From positions 1 to 6,322 of the forward strand of contig JAJYSQ010000111.1 of assembly GCA_021793495.1 (NCBI GenBank): 6,322 nt of DNA. The letters run 5' to 3'. Made by a program: the position numbers and the translations under genes. A model generated the notes under the pieces. The model did not search any database and was not told the origin of the DNA. It worked only from the letters and a program-made list of their open reading frames with translations. Of this stretch, positions 1 through 5,174 are shown piece by piece (position 1 is the stretch's first letter; every line of letters begins with the position of its first letter). The stretch comes from Actinomycetes bacterium. GTDB lineage: Bacteria; Actinomycetota; Actinomycetes; JAJYSQ01.

Positions 1-1
1 G

Positions 2-253
2 CCCGCCGCTGAAGCAGTACCGGCGGCGCTCGGCTTCTTCGTGGCCGCCGCCGGGGACCCGATCCGCACCGCCGAGCTGGCGGCGAACGCCGGCGGGGAC
101 AGCGACACCATCGGCTGCATGGCCGCGGCCATCGCCGGAGCCTTCACCGGCATCGAGGCCATCGACCCCGCCACCGTGACCCGGGTGGAACAGGCGAACG
201 AGCTCGACCTACACGCCCTCGCCCAGAGCCTGCTCCAGGCCTCCACCCACTGA
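2..253 (+). CDS. ADP-ribosylglycohydrolase family protein, C-terminal fragment (5' end outside window)
   Basis: Only the last 83 residues are visible; the frame is open from base 2 and the gene starts upstream of the window. The fragment contains an A-N-x-G-G-D-S-D-T-I-G motif (bases about 89-118), followed by an alanine/glycine-rich helix and a G-I-E-A-I segment. In the ADP-ribosylglycohydrolase family (DraG, ARH1/ARH3; Pfam PF03747) a C-terminal D-x-D-T motif supplies ligands of the binuclear metal centre, and G-D-S-D-T fits it. The preceding stretch (P-A-A-L-x-F-F-V-A-A-G-D-P) also matches the family's usual helix before that motif. Family members remove ADP-ribose from proteins or small molecules, but many bacterial members next to sugar genes have unknown substrates. 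The GPH symporter gene follows after 70 bases on the same strand, so co-transcription is possible, though a stem-loop lies between. The family call is fairly secure; the substrate is unknown. Confidence 0.85.
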   Translation, partial: PAAEAVPAALGFFVAAAGDPIRTAELAANAGGDSDTIGCMAAAIAGAFTGIEAIDPATVTRVEQANELDLHALAQSLLQASTH

Positions 254-270
254 CCCGACCGCAGTACCAC

Positions 271-300
271 GCCGCGCCGCTGCTCAGGCGGCGGCGCGGC
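271..300 (+). terminator. GC-rich perfect stem-loop between two genes (terminator, attenuator or processing site)
   Basis: The arms GCCGCGCCGC (271-280) and GCGGCGCGGC (291-300) are perfect reverse complements and enclose a 10-base loop. The structure begins 18 bases after the ADP-ribosylglycohydrolase stop and ends 24 bases before the symporter start. No T-run follows (the next bases are CCGGCCTTCA), so it is not a classical intrinsic terminator. T-less hairpins are found at gene ends in actinobacteria, but it could equally be a partial attenuator or an mRNA-stabilising stem inside one operon. Only the hairpin itself is seen; its function is inferred. Confidence 0.45.
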
Positions 301-323
301 CCGGCCTTCAACGAGGACAGCCC

Positions 324-1697
324 ATGACAGCACGACCGACCGCGTCTACCGACGAATTCGCGAAGATCGGCACGAAGGAACGACTCTCCTTCGGCGCCGG
401 TGACCTGGCCACGAACATCGCCTGGGGCGCGATGTCCACCTACATCGTGTTCTTCTACACCGACATCATCGGCGCCGCCGCTGCAGCGATCGGCACGATC
501 ATGCTGGTCTCCCGCATCCTGGACGGCGTCTCCGACGTCGCGATGGGTGCCGTGGTGGACCGGACGAACTCCACGCACGGCCGGGCGCGGCCCTGGATCC
601 TCCGCCTCTCCGTCCCGTTCGCGATCGGGCTGATCCTGATCTTCACCGTGCCGGACACCTCCCCCGGGTGGACCCTCGTCTACATCGCGGTGACCTACAA
701 CATCTTGGTGCTGTTGTTCACCGGTGTGGTCATCCCGTACGGGACCCTGAACACCCGGATCACCCGGGACTTCCAGGAGCGGTCCAAGCTCAACGTCACC
801 CGGATGTTCGCCGCCACGGCGGGAATCCTGCTGGTGACCGTGCTGACCATTCCGCTGGTGGACTCCCTCGGTGGCGAGCAACCGGGCTGGATCGTCACCT
901 TCGTGATCTTTGCCCTGATCGCCACCGCCCTGTTCCTGGTCACGTTCAAGAACACCAAGGAACGCCTCATCGATCCCCCGGTGACCGTGTCCCAGCCGGG
1001 GTTCGTAGACTCGGTCAAGGCCGCCGTGAAGAACAAGTACTGGGTGCTGCTGTTCCTCATCTTCATCGTGTTCAGCGCCGCCGAGTCGATGTACACCGGC
1101 GCCTCCGCCTATTACGCGGAGAACCTGCTCGGCGACACCAGCTTCGTGGCCCTGGTGTCCTTCCTGCTGTACATCCCGGCGCTGATCGGGATGCTGTTCA
1201 TGCAGCCGGTCTACCGCCGGTTCGGCAAGATCGCGCCGATGATCGTGGGGGCGGTGATCTTCGTGATCGGGTCCGTGGTGATGGCGATCGATCCGGGCAA
1301 CCTCAACCTCGCGATCGCCGGCACGTTGATCCGCGGGATCGGCCGCATCCCGATCTTCGGCGCGATCTGGGGCATGCTCCCGGACACGATCGAGTACGGC
1401 GAGTGGAAGACCGGCAAGCGGGTGGAGGGCATTCTCTATAGCGCCGGCAGCATGGGTCAGAAGGCGGGCTATGGCTTCGGCGCCGCCCTGCTCGGCTGGA
1501 TCATGGGCGCGGCGGGCTATGACGGCCTCCAGGACGTGCAGCCAGACAGCGCCATCACCGCCATCAGCGCCGTGTTCATCCACATCCCCGCGGCGCTGTT
1601 CGTGGTGCTGATCGTGCTGTTCGCGTTCTACAAGCTGGAGCGGATCTACCCCACGGTCGAGGCCGAGCTCCAACAGCGGCATGGTACGAGCAACTGA
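324..1697 (+). CDS. GPH-family (glycoside-pentoside-hexuronide) sugar:cation symporter, MFS fold
   Basis: This 457-residue, strongly hydrophobic protein has the length and 12-span layout of MelB/GPH transporters (TC 2.A.2), which carry small glycosides across the inner membrane with Na+ or H+. Diagnostic features are the N-terminal F-G-A-G-D-L-A-T-N motif (about residues 23-31), R-I-L-D-G-V-S-D in helix II with acidic residues D67 and D71 at the spacing of the cation-site aspartates of MelB (Asp55/Asp59), and the cytoplasmic loop with G-R-A-R-P-W-I (86-92). The C-terminal half has D-T-I-E-Y-G-E-W-K-T-G-K-R (354-366), the usual conserved GPH segment. The ATG at 324 is preceded by GAGGA (313-317) at good spacing. 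The propeller gene starts 22 bases after the stop and is probably co-transcribed. Family is confident; the exact sugar is not, but the following glycosidase-like genes suggest an oligosaccharide or glycoside imported intact. Confidence 0.93.
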   Translation: MTARPTASTDEFAKIGTKERLSFGAGDLATNIAWGAMSTYIVFFYTDIIGAAAAAIGTIMLVSRILDGVSDVAMGAVVDRTNSTHGRARPWILRLSVPFAIGLILIFTVPDTSPGWTLVYIAVTYNILVLLFTGVVIPYGTLNTRITRDFQERSKLNVTRMFAATAGILLVTVLTIPLVDSLGGEQPGWIVTFVIFALIATALFLVTFKNTKERLIDPPVTVSQPGFVDSVKAAVKNKYWVLLFLIFIVFSAAESMYTGASAYYAENLLGDTSFVALVSFLLYIPALIGMLFMQPVYRRFGKIAPMIVGAVIFVIGSVVMAIDPGNLNLAIAGTLIRGIGRIPIFGAIWGMLPDTIEYGEWKTGKRVEGILYSAGSMGQKAGYGFGAALLGWIMGAAGYDGLQDVQPDSAITAISAVFIHIPAALFVVLIVLFAFYKLERIYPTVEAELQQRHGTSN

Positions 1698-1706
1698 CCC
1701 CGCGAC

Positions 1707-1712
1707 AAGGAG
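1707..1712 (+). promoter_or_regulatory. Shine-Dalgarno site of the propeller gene (decides its start)
   Basis: AAGGAG lies 7 bases before the ATG at 1720. An in-frame ATG at 1681 exists, but it sits inside the end of the symporter gene with no such site before it, so 1720 (or the adjacent in-frame ATG at 1723) is the better start. Confidence 0.75.
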
Positions 1713-1719
1713 TAGCAAG

Positions 1720-2709
1720 ATGATGAGTAACGGCGACGAGCTGGCCAGGACGATCGGCTGCCGAGGCGGCTGGGAGAAGTTCCCGCAGAACCCCGTGATG
1801 GGCACCGAGGGAGATTTTCGCTTCGACAACCACGTGCTCCGGACCGAGAACGGCTACCGGATGTACTTCTCCTGGCGCAAGCACTACGCGATCGCCGTGT
1901 CCGAGAGCCCGGACGGCCTGACCTGGTCCGAACCCGAGCTGGTGCTGACCCCGCGGCCGGAGACCGGCTGGGAGGACGATGTCAACCGCCCGGCGATCGT
2001 CTACCGGGACGGCCGCTATCACCTGTGGTACTCCGGCCAGACCGCGGGCCGGAAGCTCTCCTCCTCCGTCTGGACCGACGTGTACCTGGAGGCGGCGGCC
2101 AACGACGACGGCACGTCCGCCATCGGGTACGCCACCAGTGAGGACGGCTACCACTGGGAGCGCAGCGAGACGCCGGTGCTCGAAGCAGCAGCACCCTGGG
2201 AGAAGCAGTCGCTGATGTGCCCCACGGTCCTCTGGGACGAGACGTCCGGGCGGTACCGCCTCTGGTACTCCGGTGGCGGCTGGTTCGAACCGGACGCCCT
2301 CGGCTACGCCGAGAGCGAGGACGGCCGGACCTGGACCCGCCCCTACGCCACCCCGGTGTTCGGCCCCGATCCGAACAACATCTGGGAGGAGCAGCGGGTG
2401 GCCGGCCCGCAGGTGGTCCACCACGAGGGCTGGTACTACCTCTTCTACATCGGCTACGAGGACATGTTCAAGGCACGGGTGTGCCTGGCCCGCTCGCGTA
2501 ATGGAGTCACCGGGTGGAAGCGGCATCCGGAGAACCCCATCCTCTCCCCCGGGCTACCGGGCGCCTGGGACAGCGAGGCGGTCTACAAGCCGTTCGTGCT
2601 GTTCGACGCCGAGGACGACCGGTGGCGGATGTGGTTCAACGCGCGCACCGGCACCACCGAGCGGATCGGCGTCGCGACCCACCAGGGCGGCGAGCTCTGG
2701 CCGGTCTGA
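1720..2709 (+). CDS. Five-bladed beta-propeller glycosidase-like protein (GH43/GH32/GH130-like, specificity unknown)
   Basis: The 329-residue protein shows five repeated units. Blades open with a strand pair of the type P-x-V...G-R-Y-x-L-W-Y-S-G (about residues 38-51, 91-106, 168-185, 230-245 and 291-309). They close with A-x-S-x-D-G-x-x-W or a variant of it (59-69, 138-146, 197-205, 257-266, 319-327). Before blades 2-5 there is a Trp-acidic pair 7-8 residues ahead of the conserved Pro (W84-E85, W160-E161, W222-E223, W283-D284). This is the pattern of five-bladed propeller glycosidases and glycoside phosphorylases, whose active sites use acidic residues at the central funnel; D36, D86/D87, E223/E224 and E286 are candidates, not proven. 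No signal peptide is visible, so a cytoplasmic role is likely. Its place between a sugar symporter and a GH13 enzyme supports glycan breakdown. I cannot assign a GH family or substrate; a non-catalytic propeller is possible. Confidence 0.8.
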   Translation: MMSNGDELARTIGCRGGWEKFPQNPVMGTEGDFRFDNHVLRTENGYRMYFSWRKHYAIAVSESPDGLTWSEPELVLTPRPETGWEDDVNRPAIVYRDGRYHLWYSGQTAGRKLSSSVWTDVYLEAAANDDGTSAIGYATSEDGYHWERSETPVLEAAAPWEKQSLMCPTVLWDETSGRYRLWYSGGGWFEPDALGYAESEDGRTWTRPYATPVFGPDPNNIWEEQRVAGPQVVHHEGWYYLFYIGYEDMFKARVCLARSRNGVTGWKRHPENPILSPGLPGAWDSEAVYKPFVLFDAEDDRWRMWFNARTGTTERIGVATHQGGELWPV

Positions 2710-2733
2710 CGACGTCCGCTCCCGCCCTGTGTT

Positions 2734-2739
2734 TAGGCT
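2734..2739 (+). promoter_or_regulatory. Possible -10 promoter element before the GH13 gene
   Basis: TAGGCT matches the actinobacterial TANNNT -10 pattern and lies 8 bases before the in-frame ATG at 2748, the spacing typical of leaderless transcripts. Transcription would begin near 2746-2748. No convincing -35 hexamer is visible upstream in the end of the propeller gene. If real, it gives the GH13 gene a promoter of its own, with either a leaderless ATG start at 2748 or a leader of about 25 bases to the GTG at 2772. Confidence 0.4.
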
Positions 2740-2760
2740 GACCGGCGATGCCCGTACCGC

Positions 2761-2766
2761 AGGGAG
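2761..2766 (+). promoter_or_regulatory. Shine-Dalgarno site for the GTG start of the GH13 gene
   Basis: AGGGAG is followed by 5 bases and then GTG at 2772. The alternative in-frame ATG at 2748 has no purine-rich site before it. This favours GTG unless the message is leaderless from 2748. Confidence 0.55.
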
Positions 2767-2771
2767 AGCAC

Positions 2772-4409
2772 GTGCACGATCAGAACCCACCCATTTCGAC
2801 GACGATCCCGGCCACCAGCGGCCCCGAACGCCCCTGGTGGCCGGACGCCGTGATCTACGAGGTCTACATCCGCTCCCTCGCCGACTCCGATGGTGATGGC
2901 ACCGGTGATCTGCAGGGCGTGATCGACCGGCTCGACCACATCCAGGCCCTCGGCGTGAACGCGGTCTGGATCACGCCGTTCTTCCCGTCCCCGGGGCACG
3001 ACCACGGCTACGACGTCAGCGACTTCCGCGGTATCGATCCAACGTTCGGGGACACGGAGACGTTCCGCCGGCTCGTGGCCGACCTGCACGGGCGCGGCAT
3101 GCGCCTGCTCGTGGACGTGGTGCCCAACCACACCTCGCACGAGCACCCCTGGTTCCGGGCCGCAATCGCCGAGGGCCGCGGCGGCACCGAGTATCGCGAC
3201 TACTACCTCTGGTCCGACCCGGGGCCGGACGGCGGCCCGCCGAACAACTGGCTGGCGAACTTCGGCGGCTCGGCGTGGACCTGGGAGCCGCGTTCCGAGC
3301 AGTACTACCTGCACGCCTACCTGCCTGAGCAGCCGGACCTGAACTGGCGCAATCCTCGCGTGGTCGAGGAGTGGGTGGACATCCTGGCGCACTGGATCGA
3401 CCTCGGTGCGGACGGGTTCCGCATCGATGTGGCGCACAACCTGCTCAAGCACCCGGACCTGCCGGACAACCCGGTGCTCGAGGTCGCAGCCACCGAGCAC
3501 GTGCCGGCCGGCCGGGTCCGCTCCGCCCGCGGACTCGACCGGGTCTACGACGTGGACCAGGACGAGGTGGTCGACCTGTTCGCCCGCCTGCGTGAGCGAC
3601 TGCCGCGCACCCACGCCGGCGAGGAGCCGTTCCTGCTCGGCGAGACCGTACTGGAGAGGCCGGACCGGGTGGAGCGCTACCTGCAGGCCGGCCGCCTCGA
3701 TGCCGCGATGTGGTTCGGCACCGACCGGGTGTCGTTCGAGGCCGCCGAGGTTGCCCGCGTGCTACGCACCCCTGGCGCCGACACCGCGGGCACGTTCGGC
3801 TGGTTCCTGTCCAATCACGACCGCGCCCGCCCGGCTTCCCGCCTCGGCAGCGCCGACCGCGCCCTCGCCCTGGCGGCGGCGGTGCTCGCCATGCCCGGGC
3901 CCTACCTGCTCTACCAGGGCGAGGAACTCGGGATGCTCGACCTGGAGATCGATCCGCACACCGCCCGCGATCCGATCGCACGCCGCGCCGGTGAGCTGGA
4001 CGTCAGCCGGGACCGAGCCCGCTCCCCCATCCCCTGGACCGACGAGCCCGGCCGCGGCTTCTCCACGGCCGAGCCCTGGCTCGCCCACGGGCCACTACCC
4101 GAGCACGGCTCCGCCGCCACCCAGCACGGTGACGTGAGGAGTCATCTGAACCGCTGGCGCGGCCTGCTGAGCACCTGGGCCGGGCTCCGGCACCAGCTCC
4201 CGGCGAGCGCCTCCGTCGACCATGACGCGGACCTGCTCACCCTGACCCGAGGCACCCTCACCGTGTGGGTGAACTTCGGCGGCGAAGCGGTTCCGCTGAA
4301 GCGTCCCGCGGGCGCCGAGATCCTCTGGCGCTCTCAGCCGGGTGGCGATCCGGCGACGCTGCGCGCCGGCGAAGCGGTCTGGCTCCGCGAGCCCACCCGG
4401 GGCACCTGA
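2772..4409 (+). CDS. GH13 alpha-glucosidase, oligo-1,6-glucosidase type
   Basis: This 545-residue enzyme (553 if the ATG at 2748 is used) has all the GH13 conserved regions: D-V-V-P-N-H (115-120), G-F-R-I-D (215-219, D219 the nucleophile), E291 in L-L-G-E-T as acid/base, and S-N-H-D (347-350, D350 the transition-state stabiliser). A Ca-loop-like D-S-D-G-D-G-T-G-D-L (38-47) and Q-P-D-L-N (187-191) are signatures of the oligo-1,6-glucosidase subfamily. V220 after the nucleophile is the residue that, in studied yeast and Bacillus enzymes, goes with alpha-1,6 rather than alpha-1,4 preference. A short C-terminal beta domain follows (about 470-545). No signal peptide is seen, so it likely releases glucose from short alpha-glucosides in the cytoplasm. 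It starts 62 bases after the propeller gene. Trehalose-synthase-type or sucrose-active relatives share the fold, so exact specificity stays open. Confidence 0.92.
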   Translation: MHDQNPPISTTIPATSGPERPWWPDAVIYEVYIRSLADSDGDGTGDLQGVIDRLDHIQALGVNAVWITPFFPSPGHDHGYDVSDFRGIDPTFGDTETFRRLVADLHGRGMRLLVDVVPNHTSHEHPWFRAAIAEGRGGTEYRDYYLWSDPGPDGGPPNNWLANFGGSAWTWEPRSEQYYLHAYLPEQPDLNWRNPRVVEEWVDILAHWIDLGADGFRIDVAHNLLKHPDLPDNPVLEVAATEHVPAGRVRSARGLDRVYDVDQDEVVDLFARLRERLPRTHAGEEPFLLGETVLERPDRVERYLQAGRLDAAMWFGTDRVSFEAAEVARVLRTPGADTAGTFGWFLSNHDRARPASRLGSADRALALAAAVLAMPGPYLLYQGEELGMLDLEIDPHTARDPIARRAGELDVSRDRARSPIPWTDEPGRGFSTAEPWLAHGPLPEHGSAATQHGDVRSHLNRWRGLLSTWAGLRHQLPASASVDHDADLLTLTRGTLTVWVNFGGEAVPLKRPAGAEILWRSQPGGDPATLRAGEAVWLREPTRGT

Positions 4410-4420
4410 GCCACAGAACT

Positions 4421-5011
4421 TCAGCCTGCGGCGGTGATTCCCGCTACCGCCCAGTCCGTGTCCACCACATCGGCGAAATAACCCGCGTAGATCGACAAGG
4501 CGGCCTCGTGGAGCTGTTCCGTGGTGCCCGCAAGCGCATCCCGCACCGCCCACACCTTGAAGTCCCGGGCACGGGCATCGACCACCGTGCTCAGCACGCA
4601 GGCATCAGTGAGCACACCGCACACCAGCAGCCCCGTCACTCCCAGGCCCCTCAGCACCAGCTCCAGGTCGGTGTCGTGGAAGGCGCTGTAGCGTCGCTTA
4701 CGGATCACCACCTCGCCGGGCGCCGGCTCCATCCCGGCCACGAACTCGATCCCCGGCGTGCCCTCGACGCAGCTCAGCTCCTCGAAGTAGCCCGCAATCC
4801 CGAAGTCGGAACCATCCGGGCGGTGCCCGTGCTGGCTGTGCAGCACCGGCCAGCTGTGCTCCCGGGCCGCGGCCACCAGCCGGGTGATCTGCGCACGGAC
4901 CGCTTCGGGAACCGGAGCGAAGATCGCCCCGCCCGGCTCCACCCCGTCCTTCTGCATGTCCACGACGAGCACAGCATAGGTTTCCTCATCGGGACGAAAC
5001 GGCAACGTCAT
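4421..5011 (-). CDS. Isochorismatase-like cysteine hydrolase
   Basis: The 196-residue length is normal for the isochorismatase-like hydrolases (Pfam PF00857), which include nicotinamidase, N-carbamoylsarcosine amidase, biuret hydrolase and isochorismatase. The Asp-Lys-Cys catalytic triad is visible: D18 in L-V-V-D-M-Q, K105 in K-R-R-Y-S-A-F, and C138 in G-V-L-T-D-A-C-V, which also carries the family's usual segment before the cysteine. The open frame extends upstream to 5272, but the ATG at 5011 has a near-perfect AAGGAGG site and the family N-terminus begins there. The start overlaps the stop of the small membrane gene as ATGA, indicating translational coupling. As the last gene behind an SSS symporter, it probably hydrolyses an imported amide, ureido or similar compound. 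The substrate cannot be read from sequence, and there are no siderophore or NAD genes in view. Confidence 0.9.
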   Translation of the reverse strand: MTLPFRPDEETYAVLVVDMQKDGVEPGGAIFAPVPEAVRAQITRLVAAAREHSWPVLHSQHGHRPDGSDFGIAGYFEELSCVEGTPGIEFVAGMEPAPGEVVIRKRRYSAFHDTDLELVLRGLGVTGLLVCGVLTDACVLSTVVDARARDFKVWAVRDALAGTTEQLHEAALSIYAGYFADVVDTDWAVAGITAAG

Positions 5012-5172
5012 GACTCTCCTCCTTGCCTCGACTGGCCCGCCCCGGGACGGCGGCCACGGTGACGAACGGCATCCACACTGTCCCGGACCAACGCGACTGC
5101 GATGATCCCGAAGCCGACCCAGCCCAACACGATCACCGAGATCATCACGGTGGCGAACACTGTGAAGGACAT
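5008..5172 (-). CDS. Small single-span membrane protein, probable symporter accessory subunit
   Basis: This 54-residue gene is easily missed because its frame is open upstream to 5433, giving a longer spurious protein. The ATG at 5172 has AGGAG at 5181-5185, at good spacing. The product begins M-S-F-T-V-F-A-T-V-M and has one hydrophobic span (about residues 3-29) containing L-G-W-V-G-F-G, then a basic, polar tail (R30 to S54) rich in Arg, Gly and Gln. The positive tail predicts a cytoplasmic C-terminus. It starts 2 bases after the SSS symporter stop, and its own stop overlaps the hydrolase ATG. Small proteins are known beside Na+ symporters, for example MetS beside MetP and YhdT beside PanF; by analogy this may help assembly or activity of the symporter. 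I see no recognisable family motif, so the role is inference from size, topology and position. Confidence 0.75.
   Translation of the reverse strand: MSFTVFATVMISVIVLGWVGFGIIAVALVRDSVDAVRHRGRRPGAGQSRQGGES
5018..5024 (-). promoter_or_regulatory. Shine-Dalgarno site of the isochorismatase-like gene
   Basis: On the minus strand AAGGAGG lies 6 bases before the ATG at 5011. It is a perfect anti-16S match and lies inside the last codons of the small membrane gene, encoding part of its Q-G-G-E tail. It fixes the start at 5011 rather than at upstream codons. Confidence 0.85.
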
Positions 5173-5174
5173 CT

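Noticed and set aside
144..1829. A 561-codon open frame on the minus strand opposite the symporter gene
   Set aside because: Its product is rich in His, Asp, Arg and Gly with no domain pattern, and the opposite strand encodes a clear GPH symporter. Such antisense frames arise from strong G/C third-position bias.
1576..2526. A 316-codon minus-strand open frame opposite the propeller gene
   Set aside because: It lies opposite a well-supported repeat protein and shows low-complexity Val/Pro/Gly/Arg composition without motifs; treated as a shadow.
2733..3614. A 293-codon minus-strand open frame opposite the GH13 gene
   Set aside because: The plus strand holds all GH13 catalytic motifs; the antisense product is Val/Arg/Gly-rich and featureless.
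4277..4381. A repeated short stretch, GGCGAAGCGGT, near 4282 and 4370
   Set aside because: Both copies encode Gly-Glu-Ala-Val in the C-terminal domain of the GH13 enzyme and are not part of a wider repeat.
4430..4451. A small inverted repeat (GGCGGT ... ACCGCC) after the GH13 gene, a possible plus-strand terminator
   Set aside because: The stem is only 6 bp with a 10-base loop, lies inside the hydrolase coding end and lacks a T-run; short matches like this are expected by chance at this GC content.
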